NCBI RefSeq assembly: GCF_905171775.1
Contig: NC_053499.1
Span: 92,359,512 to 92,423,511, forward strand
Origin: Rana temporaria
Taxonomy: Eukaryota; Chordata; Amphibia; Anura; Ranidae
Direction of reading: 5' to 3'
DNA length: 64,000 nucleotides
Part shown: one piece after another, positions 43,000 through 52,865 of the stretch
How the letters are laid out: each line of letters begins with the position of its first letter
How positions within the stretch are numbered: position 1 is the stretch's first letter
The notes under the pieces: generated by a model
Seen by the model: the letters and a program-made list of their open reading frames with translations, nothing else
What the model was told of the DNA's origin: nothing
Databases searched by the model: none
Program-made: the position numbers and the translations under genes

Positions 43000-44250
43000 T
43001 TAAATAAAACACCGGCATGGGTTTTTGTTACGCTGATCATGAAGGGGAAATCCACACCAAATAATAAAAAAAATGTGGGTTCCCCTTCAGAAGCATACCA
43101 GGCCCTTAGGTTTGGTATGGATTGTAAGGGGGAACACCTACGCCGAAAAAACGGCGTGGGGTTCCCCCAAGATCCACATCAAACCCTTATCCGAGCACGC
43201 CGCCTGGCCGGACAGGAATGGGGGTGGGCGAGCCCCCCCCTCCTGAGCCGTACCAGACCGCATGCCCTCAACATGGGGGGTGGGTGCTTTGGGGCAGGGG
43301 GGGCACTGCGCCCCCCCACCCCAAAGGACTCTTGTCCCCATGTCAATGGGGACAAGGGCTTCTTTCCGACAATCCTGGCCGTTGGTTGTCAGGGTCTGCG
43401 GGCGGGGGGGCTTATCGGAATCTAGGAGCCCCCTTTAATAAGGTGGCCCCCAGATACCGGCCAACCACCATATGTGAATGAGTATGGGGTACATCGTACC
43501 CCTACCCATTCACCAGGGGGGAAAATGTTAAGTTAAAAAACCACACTACACAGATTTTTGAAGTAATTTATTAGTCAGCTGGGGCGGGTCTTCTGCCGGG
43601 CCCCCTCCCCTTTAAGCTCTTTTACATGGGGGGTGCGCCCGGTCTTCTCTGCCGTTTTCTGCCAGGGGGGAACCGGACTTCACCGTTGCCTTCTGCTGGG
43701 GAGCCCCCTCCCCCTTTAAGCTCTTTTACATGGGGGGTTAGGCCCAGACTTCACCGCTGTGTTCCCCTTTTTTTCCTGACTCCACAGCAAGGGCCCGGAC
43801 TTCACCGCCTTCTGCCGGGCCCCCTCCCCTCTTTAAGCTCTTTTACATGGGGGGGTAGGCCCGGTCTTCTCCACCGTTTTCTGCCGGGGGGAACCGGACT
43901 TCATGCTGTCTTCCACCGGGGCCCCCTCCCCCTTTCTTCTTTAAGCTCTTTTACAAAGGGGGGTGCACCAGGTCTTCGCTGTCTTCTGCGGGGTAGGCGG
44001 TCTTCTCTGTTCTCTCTTCTGCCTGCCTCCCTGCGGGGGCCCGGTCTTCTCCGCTGTCTTCTCTGTTCCCTCTTCTGCTGGGCTCCACCGCGGGGGCCCG
44101 GTCTTCTCCGCTGTCTTCTCTGCTCCCTCTTCTGCCGGGCTCCACCGCGGGGGCCCGGTCTTCTCCGATGTCTTGTTCCGTCTTTTTTTCTAGAGATGTT
44201 AACACGACGAGCTCTCCCGCTGTAATGCCGTGTGAGCATTGCGCAATGAC

Positions 44251-44257
44251 TTATATA
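44251..44257 (-). promoter_or_regulatory. Outward TATA box, left arm of palindrome 4
   Basis: TATATAA on the minus strand. The predicted transcript would run leftward through the 57-bp repeats to the poly(A) signal at 43567-43572. Confidence 0.55.
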
Positions 44258-44353
44258 GGCATGGGGCGTGGTCACCGGGTGACGCCACCCAGTGACCCCA
44301 CCCTTTGTTACATCACATTACCATCCCCAGGAATGGTGACCATGCCCCATGCC

Positions 44354-44360
44354 TATATAA
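44354..44360 (+). promoter_or_regulatory. Outward TATA box, right arm of palindrome 4
   Basis: TATATAA; poly(A) signal 526 bp downstream at 44886-44891. Confidence 0.55.
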
Positions 44361-45839
44361 GTCATTGCACAACGCTCACACGGCATTACAGCGGGAGAGC
44401 TTGTCGTGTCAACATCACTAGAAGAGAAGACAGAACAAGACAGCGGAGAAGACCGGGCTCCCGAGGTGGAGCCCGGCAGAAGGGGGAACAGAGAAGACAG
44501 CGGAGAAGATCGGGCCCCCTGTGGTGGAGCCCAGCAGAAGAGAGAACAGAGAAGATGGCCCCCCCTCGCAGAAGACAGCGGAGAAGACCAGGTGCACCCC
44601 CCCTTTGTAAAAGAGCTAAAAGAAGAAAGGGGGAGGGGGTCCCGGCGGAAGACAGCATAAAGTCTGGTTCCCCTGGCAGAAAACGGTGGAGAAGACCGGG
44701 CCTACCCCCCCATATAAAAGAGCTTAAAGGGGAAGGGGCCCGGCAGAAGGTGGCGGTGAATTCTAGACCACCGCGGTGGAGCCTGGCAGAAGAGGTAACA
44801 CAGCGGTGAAGTCCGGGCCTACCCCCCCTTGTAAAAGAGCTTAAAGAAGAAAGGGGGGGTCGGCAGAAGACCCCCCCAGCTGACTAATAAATTACTTCAA
44901 AAATCTGTGTAGTGTGGTTTTTTAACTTAACATTTTTCCACCAGGTGAATGGGTAGGGGTACGATGTACCTCATACTCATTCACATAGGGTGGGGGGCCG
45001 GCATCTGGGGGCCTCCTTATTAAAGGGGGCTCCCAGATTCCGATAACCCCCTGCCCGCAGACCCTGACAACCAACGGCCAGGGTTGTCGGGAAGAGGTCC
45101 TTGTCCCCATCGACATTGGGACAAGAGTGCTTTGGGGTGGGGGGCGCAGTGCCCCCCTGCCCCAAAGCACCCATCCCCCATGTTGAAGGCATGTGGTCTG
45201 GTATGGCTCAGTAGGGGGGGCGCTCGCTCGTCCACACCCCCATTCCTGTCCGGAATTATTTTCACAAAAGGCAATCCCCAACCTGTACTCTATTGTGCAA
45301 AAGGAGGTCATGGCATCCCTGGCACACAGTGTTGGGGCAAGGGTCCATCTGACCACTGATACCTGGTCTGCAAAGCACGGTCAGGGCAGGTATATCACCG
45401 ACACTGCACATTGGGTAAACCTGCTGATGGCTGCCAAGCGTGTAATGCGTGGCTCTGCAGAGGGGTTGGTGACACCGCCACGACTTGCAGGCAGGTCTGC
45501 TGCCACCTCCTCTACTCCTCCTACTCCATCCTCTTCGATAACCTCCTCGGCTGAGTCCTCTTCTGCTGCTGCGTCTTTCTCCACATCAACTGCACCCCCC
45601 CCAGCTCCCCAGGGGCTATTCCACATCCCGGATTTGACATTGTCACGCCGTCTTGGGGTTGACTTGCCTGAAAGCAGAGAGTCACACCGGACCAGCACTC
45701 CTGTCCGCCCTGAACGCACAGGTGGATCAGTGGCTGACTCCGCACCAACTGGAGATCGGCAAAGTGGTGTGTGACAATGGAAGCAATTTGTTGGCGGCAT
45801 TGAATTTGGGCAAGTTGACACATGTCCCGTGCATGGCAC

Positions 45840-47251
45840 TAGTGTTGCTCACGAATATTCGTATTGCGAATATTCGGCTCGAATATGGCATATTCGAGTA
45901 TTCGCGATATATTTCGAATTTCGCGGTGAATATTCGCTATTCTGAATATTCGCATTTTTTCAATTTTATTTTTAAAACAGATCACATCCTATCGACGTCT
46001 AAAAGCATTGCTGGTATGATTAGAGACCCTGGGCCGAGTAGCTAAGCTGAGGCGATCCTTTTATGTTGCCGAATATAGAAAAAAAAAAAATTGCGAATTT
46101 TCGCTAATGCGAAAATGATTGAGAATTTTCGATAACTGTGGTACGAGAACTCTGATTGTCTCTGATGCAAAAGGGGGGGGCTTTGTGTATGTTTCTGTTA
46201 TGAATATTTGTATGTTTGATATTATTTTTTTTTGTAAGAAGGAAAAAATTGCGCATACCTTAAAAAAAGGGGAGAATACAGCAGCAACTCAAAAATGTTA
46301 TACAACATAAATTAATACAAGACAGAAAATGGAGTCGCTCTACAAGAATAAAAAATATGTCTAGTGACAAGACATGTGGGCAAATTATAAAATAAGCAAG
46401 TGCAAATAACTTGTGAAATACACAGTGAAACAAATATATAAAGAAATATAGTCCCAATAATAGAAAAATAATCTTTCATAAAAATGTCTTTGATATGTGA
46501 AGTGAAAAAAAGTCCAAAGCATGCAGCATGAACGTGTTCAATCTTCAAGGTGTTTGATTGACAAACGGCTGTGACAGATGGATAGAGTAAAGAATCACCA
46601 CCAATGCAAAACACTTTTTATTTTCTATTGTAAAATATCACGAATATTCTGAGCCAATCAGAGTGCTCCTTCCGCATTTGCCGAATATTCGCAATTATTT
46701 TGTATTGTAAAATATCAAGAATATTCTGAGCCAATCAGAGTGCTCCTTCCGCATTTGCCGAATATTCGCAATTATTTTGTATTGTAAAATATCAAGATTA
46801 TTCTGAGCCAATCAGAGTGCTCCTTCCGCATTTGCCGAATATTCGCAATTATTTTGTATTGTAAAATATCACGAATATTCTGAGCCAATCAGAGTGCTCC
46901 TTCCGCATTTGCCGAATATTCGCAATTATTTTGTATTGTAAAATATCACGAATATTCTGAGCCAATCAGAGTGCTCCTAGTGCTGTTGTCGAAATTTCGC
47001 CATCAATATCGCATTAGCATTTTGCGAAATTTCGATAAAATATCACGAATATTCTGAGCCAATCAGAGTGCTCCTACCGCAGTTATCGAAATTTCGCAAT
47101 TATTTTCGCATTCGCAATAGCGAAAATTCGCAATCATTTCATTTCGATAAAATATCACGAATATTCGAATTTAGCGAATATATCTCGAATATTCGACTAT
47201 ATATTCGAGATATATCGCGAAATCGAATATGGCGTATTCTGCTCAACACTA
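45840..47251. mobile_element. hAT-type miniature element inserted in hAT remnant 1
   Basis: TAGTGTTG ... CAACACTA, 1412 bp, with the 8-bp target duplication CATGGCAC (45832-45839, 47252-47259). Removing it restores the continuous transposase reading THVPCMAHVLNMI. The interior consists of GAATATTCG-type palindromic words, an unrelated A-rich insertion at about 46250-46625, and 77-bp tandem repeats. Confidence 0.92.
46627..47065 (+). repeat. 77-bp tandem repeat inside the miniature element
   Basis: GAGCCAATCAGAGTGCTCCT starts at 46651, 46728, 46805, 46882 and 46959 (exactly 77 bp apart each time) and once more at 47056. Units are nearly identical, so the expansion is recent. Confidence 0.95.
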
Positions 47252-47655
47252 CATGGCACATGTGTTGAATATGATTATAGAACGCTTTGTGCATAAGTAC
47301 CCAGACTTACAGGACGTCCTCAAGCAGGCCAGGAAGGTGTGTGGCCATTTCAGGCATTCCTACACAGCCATGGCGCACTTTTCAGATATCCAGCGGCGAA
47401 ACAACATGCCAGTGAGGCGCTTGATTTGCGACAGCCCGACATGTTGGAATTCAACACTCCTAATGTTCGACCGCCTGCTCCAACAAGAAAAAGCTGTCAA
47501 CGAGTATTTGTATGACTGGGGTGCTAGGACAGCCTCTGCGCACCTTTCAGGGACCCTTGGTGTTGTACGTGGCTGAGTGGAGGAAGAGACATTCAATGAC
47601 GTCAGTGAGGACAAGGAACGGGACATGGCTAGCTTGGTATCCAACCTTGTGTAAA

Positions 47656-48376
47656 TGGGGAGTTTGCGGTTGTGCAAATGGACTGTTTGCGGTTGTTTGC
47701 TGTGCGTTAAACGGGGAGTTTGGTCTGTCAGAGTTTGGTCTGTCACTGTGAACCCTAACCCTAACCCTGTTACAGATAGGGTTAGGGTTACAGATAGGGT
47801 TAGGGTTACAGATAGTGTTAGGGTTACAGATAGGGTTAGGGTTACAGATAGGGTTAGGGTTAGGGTTACAGACAGGGTTAGGGTTAGGGTTACAGATAGG
47901 GTTAGGGTTACAGACAGGGTTAGGGTTACAGACTGTAACCCTAACCCTAACCCTATCCATAACCCTAACCCTGTCTGTAACCCTAACCCTGTCTGTAACC
48001 CTAACCCTATCTGTAACCCTAACCCTGTCTGTAACCCTAACCCTTACACTACCTGATCGATACAACATCATACCTGATGTTTTAAAGCACGTTATTCCAA
48101 ACAATTTATGAATGTTAGGTGATTTATGCCCTTTATGGATTAAAAACGGACTCTGCGACAACTACGTAATTGTCTATGGGTGTTTTGCCATGGATCCCCC
48201 TCCGGCATGCCACAGTCTAGGTGTTAGTCCCCTTGAAACAACTTTTCCATCACTATTGTGGCCAGAAAGAGTCCCTGTGGGTTTTAAAATTCGCCTGCCC
48301 GTTGAAGTCTATGGCGGTTCGCCCGTTCGTGAACATTTGCGGAAGTTCACGTTCGCGAACCTAAAATTGCAAGGGT
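47656..48376. mobile_element. hAT-type miniature element containing telomere-like repeats
   Basis: The segments GCGTTAAACGGGGAGTTTGG (from about 47704) and CCCTTACACTACCTGATCG (from about 48040), and the GTTCGCCCGTTCGTGAAC block (48317), are words I recall from a widespread frog hAT-type miniature family. Exact ends and duplications are not visible here, so borders are approximate. Confidence 0.45.
47748..48047. repeat. Telomere-like hexamer array with inverted polarity
   Basis: CCCTAACCC (47755-47768) switches to a G-strand run of GGGTTA hexamers mixed with in-register CAGATA/CAGACA hexamers up to about 47937. It then turns at TTACAGACTGTAA into CCCTAA hexamers to 48047. The dominant G-strand period is 18 bp (GGGTTAGGGTTACAGATA). 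Confidence 0.93.
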
Positions 48377-48640
48377 CTGCACCAGGGAACACAAGCCGGC
48401 GTATTTTACGCTGGACATGTGTCTGACTGGGCGTAGGTTACTTCACGCCGTACGCAGTGATCCGGCGTAGTTTAGGCAGTTGTTCCGAGGGGGATGCGTC
48501 CACGTCAGTTCGTGATACGTATCTGTCTGGCGCTCGGCCCATCATTTGCATGGGGTCACGCATCATTTGCATGGGTCACACCCACTTCCACCTACGCCGG
48601 CGTACGCCTTCGAATCCCACGCCACGCTTGCATTTTTATT
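48377..48640. mobile_element. Miniature-element block shared with 29083-29360
   Basis: GCGTATTTTACGCTGGACATG, GGCGCTCGGCCCATCATTTG and CACCCACTTCCACCTACGCC are shared between the two places. ATCATTTGCATGGG is tandemly duplicated here (about 48540 and 48562). Confidence 0.55.
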
Positions 48641-49178
48641 AATATTTTTTTTTTACTACTAATTTTTTCGTGACCGCGACATTATGGTGGACACATCGGA
48701 CAATTTTGACACATTTTTGGGACAATTGTCATTTTCACAGCAAAAAATTCTATACAAATGCATTGTTTACTGTGAAAATGACAATTGCAGTTTGAGAGTT
48801 AACCACTAGGGGGGCGCTGAAGGGGTTAAGTGTGACCTCATATGTGTTTCTAACTGTAGGGGGGCGGGGCTGGACGTGTGACATCATTGATCGTGCTTCC
48901 CTATATCAGGGAACACACAATCAATGACAGCGCCACAGTGAAGAACGGGCAAGCTGTGTTTACACACAGCTCTCCTCGTTCTTCAGCTCTGGGGACCGAT
49001 CGCGGGACTCCAGCAGCGATCGGGTCCACGGGTCCCGTGGGCGCGGACACGGAGCTTCGGACCGGGTCGTGGGTGCGTGCCCGCGACCCAAGGCTGGGCA
49101 CTTAAAGAGGATGTACGTGCTTGTGCCCAGCCGTGCCATTCTGCAGACATATATGTGCAGGAGGCGGTCCTTAAGTGG
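48641..49178. mobile_element. piggyBac-like element fragment
   Basis: Matches 30390-30950 in inverted orientation (CCGCGACATTATGGTGGACAC, TGACAATTGCAGTTTG) and ends TCCTTAAGTGG followed by TTAA at about 49179. The left end is lost. Confidence 0.55.
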
Positions 49179-49646
49179 TTAAAGTGCAACAATAAGAGTG
49201 AAATATTCCTTGAAATTTCGTACCTAGGGGTGGGGTGTATAATATGCATGTAAATTATTGCGTATTTCCTGTACTTAGAACTGTCCCTGCACAAAATGAC
49301 ATTCTGACGGGAAAAAGTCATTCATTGAAAATTCATTCATAAAAAAAAAAGCGTGGGGTCCCCCAAATTCAATTACCAGGCCCCTCAGGTCTGGTATGGA
49401 TATTAAGGGGAACCCCGCCATCAAATTTAAAAAAAAATTACGTGGAGTTCCCCCCAAATATCCATACCAGGCCCTTCTTGGGTCTTCTCGTCCGCATCTT
49501 GCACCGGCTTCTTCCTCCATCTTCTTCTTCGTCTGCTTCTTTCTTGGGTCTTCTCGTCCGCATCTTGCACCGGCTTCTTCTTCCCCGGACAATTCGCTTG
49601 CAATTGAAGTTCCCGCTGTGTGACGCTCCTGTTCTTCTGACAGTAC

Positions 49647-49654
49647 TTTTATAG
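49647..49654 (-). promoter_or_regulatory. Outward TATA box, left arm of palindrome 5
   Basis: TATAAAAG on the minus strand, with a GC box 25-40 bp upstream. Confidence 0.6.
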
Positions 49655-49784
49655 CTGAGGACACAGCGTCATCTGGTGACCCCGCCCCCCTCTGACGCCA
49701 CAGGGAAAGCCATATAGAAGTCAGCGTGTAGTACATGTGCGTCAGAGGGGGGCGGGGTTCACCGGATGATGCTGCGTCCTCAGT

Positions 49785-49792
49785 TATAAAAG
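49785..49792 (+). promoter_or_regulatory. Outward TATA box, right arm of palindrome 5
   Basis: TATAAAAG, with GGGGCGGGG about 28-35 bp upstream; poly(A) signal 435 bp downstream. Confidence 0.6.
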
Positions 49793-50760
49793 TACTGTCA
49801 GAAGAACGGAAGCGGCACAGCGGGAACTTCAATTTCTAAGCGGATCGTCCAGGGAAGAAGAAGCCGGTGCAAGATGCGGACGAGAAGACCCAAGAAAGAA
49901 GTAGACGAAGAAGAAGATGGAGGAAGAAGCCGGTGCAAAATGCGGACGAGAAGACCCAAGAAAGGAGCAGAGGAAGGAGAAGATGGAGGAAGAATCCAGT
50001 GCAAGATGCGGACAAGAAGACCCGAGAAGATGGAGGAAGAAGCCGGTGCAAGATGCGGACGAGAAGACCCAAGAAAGAAGCAGAGGAAGGAGAAGATGGA
50101 GGAAGAAGCCGGTGCAAGATGCGGACGAGAAGACCCAAGAAAGAAGCAGAGGAATAAGAAAATGGAGGAAGAAAACCGAATGCAGAAAAGAAGATGGGAG
50201 AAGAAGAAGCGCGGAAAGAAGACATTAATAAAGGAATTGTCAAAAAACGGCTATTTTTTTTTTACACTTTTTTTTGGTGAAATGGTAGAGGTACAATGTA
50301 CTCCATTACCATTTTACACAGGGGGGGGTGGGATCTGGGGGTCCCCTTTGTTAAAGGGGTCTTCCAGATTCCGATAAGCCCCCCACCCGCAGACCCCCAC
50401 AACCACCGGCCAGAGTTGTGGGGATGAGGCCCTTGTCCCCATCGACATGGGACAAGAGTGCTTTGGGGTGGGGGGCACAGTGTCCTCCTGCCCCAAAGCA
50501 CCCACTCCCCCATGTTGAGGGCATGCAGTCTGGTACGGCTCAGGAGGGGCGCTCGCTCGTAACCACCCCCATTCCTGTCCGGCCAGGCAGCGTGCTCGGA
50601 TAAGGGTTTGGTATGGATCTTGGGGCAACCCCCACGCCGATTTTTCGGCATAGGTGTTCCCCCTTACAATCCATACCAAACCTAAGGGTCTGGTATGCTC
50701 CTGAAGGGGAACCCACGCCGTTTTTTTTTTTTTTTTTGGCGCGGAGTTCCCCTTCATGGT

Positions 50761-52144
50761 CAGAGTAAGCTAAAAAAGATTAGGGCATTTACGTGCGCTG
50801 CTTCAAGCCACGCAAAGGCAGCAATGCCGCTTGATATTTGAAAGTGAAAAAAGAATCCACGCAATAGGACCAAATATTGCCTGTGAGTGAGTATAGAGTT
50901 TTTACGCCCTTAATTAATTAATTTAAGCAGCTGCCCCTACCTGATTTATTTCACCTAGGTGAGATAATGATTTGAGAGAGGATGGAAGTAGGAATGGCGC
51001 TAGGTTTTAAAGTGCAGTGCTGATGTGGTAAATAGTGTTACAGGCGCTTGTACTTAATTGTGAAAAACGCAGTGACATATAATCAAATACAGGTAAATTG
51101 GTGCATTTTAAGAAAACCTAATTTTGAAATCCTAGTACGGAAAGTAAAGGAAAATGCTGGTGATATCCAAAATGTGTGTGTGAATAGCAATGCGATTAAA
51201 ATGAAAATAGATAAATTAAATTGCTTGAGCAGCTGCGATAAAAACGCAGTTCCAAGTGATCCAAAAAAAAAAAATATATATATATATATATAATAAAATA
51301 GTGCACCTTAATAAAATCCTTGCACTACAAAGGCTAGTGATATCAACTCCAAAGGTGTGAGAAATGACAAAGAAAAAATTATAATAATTATAACAATTAT
51401 ATAATAATTATATTATAATTATAAATAAATTAAATAAATAAAAATAAAAATAAAAATACAATTTTAAATTTATTTTTATTTATTTATAATTATTGGCACT
51501 TAATTTTTTCTTTGTCATTTCTCACACCTTTGGAGTGGATATTACTAGCCTTTGTAGCACAAGGATTTTATTATGGTGCTCTATTTTATTATATATATAT
51601 TTTTTTGGATCACTTGGAACTGCGTTTTTATCGCAGCTGCTCAAGCAATTTAATTAATCTATTTTCACTTAATCGCATTGCTATTTACACACACATTTTG
51701 GATATCACCAGCATTTTCCTTTACTTTCCGTACTAGGATTTCAAAATTAGGTTTTATTAAAATGCACCAATTTACCTGTATTTGATTATATGTCACCAAG
51801 TTTTTCACTATTAAGTACAGGCGCCTTTAACACTATTTACCACATCAGTATTGCACTTTAAAAGCTAGCGCCGCTTGATATTTACCAATATTTTGCTGGT
51901 GTAGTGAAACGGCGTGTCTGAATGTCCTAAATTGCCGCTCACGCATGCGCAGTACACAAATAAACCTCCTGCAGGTTTAAATGTACTAGCAGGCGCATCT
52001 GCTCGTTTTTACAAAAGTCACTTTCACTTTCAATTCGGCCCGTAAATGTTATACAACACATGTCAGTACACTTCCCCACATCATCCCACATCCCCCCCCC
52101 CTAATAAACTCACTCCCAAACACATTTTATTTACATTTCTGGAT
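50761..52144. repeat. Long AT-centred palindrome (about 50990-51900) and flanks
   Basis: Arms of about 440 bp (ACAGGCGC, GATATCCAAAATGTGTGTG, AGCAGCTGCGATAAAAACGCAG, CTTTGTCATTTCTCACACC and their complements) meet at a nearly pure A+T centre around 51450. Arm similarity is high, with few indels. The palindrome is unrelated to the five promoter-bearing ones. The flank 51905-52144 has a Cn run at about 52092 but no feature. No coding frame. Confidence 0.85.
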
Positions 52145-52678
52145 TAAGGTGACCAGATTTTTTAAATTAAATCAGGGGACATATTTTTTCTTTACTAGTA
52201 ATGGCAACAATCAGCAACTCTCTGCCCGTCGTCGCCCGCCTCACAGCCTCTCAAGTCTCACTCTTTGGGCCCCCGGCTACTACTGGATGGGGAGCGGAGG
52301 AAGATCACTCCACCAGGGAAGGCAAGGAAATAGGCAGGCGGCTGGCCGGGATTTGAGCCAAGGCAGAAGAACATGCGAGCGAAGCTGAATGGGCATGCAC
52401 CCGAAACTGAAGAAATATTCCCTCCGCTCCGACCAACACATGATCATCAGAAAGGGGCACAGATAATGGGAAAAATACAACCCCCCTAGTAGGCACGGCG
52501 GAGCGGGGGGGTGTAATTCTATTTTTTTTATTTTAATTCTGCACTGATTGTCTTTGAAATTGCCCCTGCCCCCTATTTAAATCCAATCTGGGGACAAAAC
52601 CAGGGATAGACTTGGTCCGGGGACAGTGTCCTCAATCAGGGGACTGTCCCCTGAAACTGGGGATGTCTGGTCACCCTA
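52145..52678. mobile_element. hAT-type miniature element, 534 bp
   Basis: TAAGGTGACCAGA ... TCTGGTCACCCTA with 8-bp flanks TTCTGGAT (52137-52144) and TTCTAGAT (52679-52686), one mismatch. Terminal GGGGACA words are inverted. Confidence 0.75.
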
Positions 52679-52686
52679 TTCTAGAT

Positions 52687-52865
52687 GCCGTGCACCAGGT
52701 CCATAGGGGCGCACCATGCGCCCCCTCCTGGGCGCACTCAGCATTATAGTAAATAAGGAATTGTGCTGCATTGCCAGCACATTCCTTTAGTAAATGCCAA
52801 AACGGCCATTGCTCCAGCCTGTGCTTCATGAATCATGGAGCAAAGGCATAATAAATCAGCCCCAA
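52687..52865. other. Miniature-element end fragment
   Basis: Ends AATAAATCAGCCCC, the complement of the terminus starting at 29485, so it may be the far half of an element separated by 23 kb of later insertions. Confidence 0.35.

Larger units (their letters stand above)
43004..45251. repeat. Giant palindrome 4 (centre 44,305) with divergent TATA boxes
   Basis: The best preserved of the five core structures. Outward TATATAA boxes lie at 44251-44257 (minus) and 44354-44360 (plus), each in the context TGCCTATATAAGTCATTGC. Beyond them the arms carry imperfect repeats of 57 bp (left copies of GTCTTCT start at 44044, 44101 and 44158), then AATAAA outward at 43567-43572 (minus) and 44886-44891 (plus). 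Further out come a CATTCACC/GGTGAATG hairpin and the CCCCATGTTGA and CTCAACATGGGG blocks. The right arm is cut at 45251, where hAT sequence begins. The left arm joins the piggyBac-like element at TTAA. Confidence 0.9.
45252..47655 (+). pseudogene. hAT transposase remnant 1, N-terminal/central part
   Basis: A degraded ZBED/hAT transposase in two blocks split by a miniature element (45840-47251). Block 1 (45252-45839) has SIVQKEVMASLAHS, VHLTTDTWSAKHGQGRYITD and TAHWV, the first part of the RNase-H-like catalytic fold, then a Ser/Pro-rich linker and VVCDNGSNLLAALN. Block 2 (47252-47655) resumes with HVLNMIIERFVHKY, then HFRHSYTAMAHF, CDSPTCWNSTLLMFDRLL and GVVRG. The Trp expected after VVRG is a TGA stop at 47574-47576, and block 1 also has a frameshift near 45650. 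The C-terminal dimerisation region is absent. Confidence 0.88.
49183..50760. repeat. Giant palindrome 5 (centre 49,719) with divergent GC and TATA boxes
   Basis: Both central promoters are intact. TATAAAAG lies at 49647-49654 (minus) and 49785-49792 (plus), each in the context GT(A/C)CTGACAG / CTGTCAG with a GGGGCGGGG box upstream (minus copy about 49679-49690, plus copy about 49748-49757). The right arm has 66-bp repeats (GGTGCAAGATGCGGACGAG) and AATAAA at 50227-50232. The left arm is shortened: CCAGGCCCTTC jumps to TTGGGTCTTC near 49485. The first ATG after the right TATA (49874) opens a 167-codon Arg/Lys/Glu-rich repetitive frame that I do not consider a proven protein, because all three frames are open. 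Confidence 0.9.

Noticed and set aside
47655..48056. Genuine telomere-telomere fusion
   Set aside because: Polarity fits, but the interspersed CAGATA/CAGACA hexamers and the hAT-type flanks make internal expansion more likely. It is kept only as a finding to test.
47547..48161. Long frames on both strands through the telomere-like array (Asn-Pro and Arg-Val repeats)
   Set aside because: They are products of a hexamer-based repeat whose length is a multiple of three. They have no codon bias, domain or start context.
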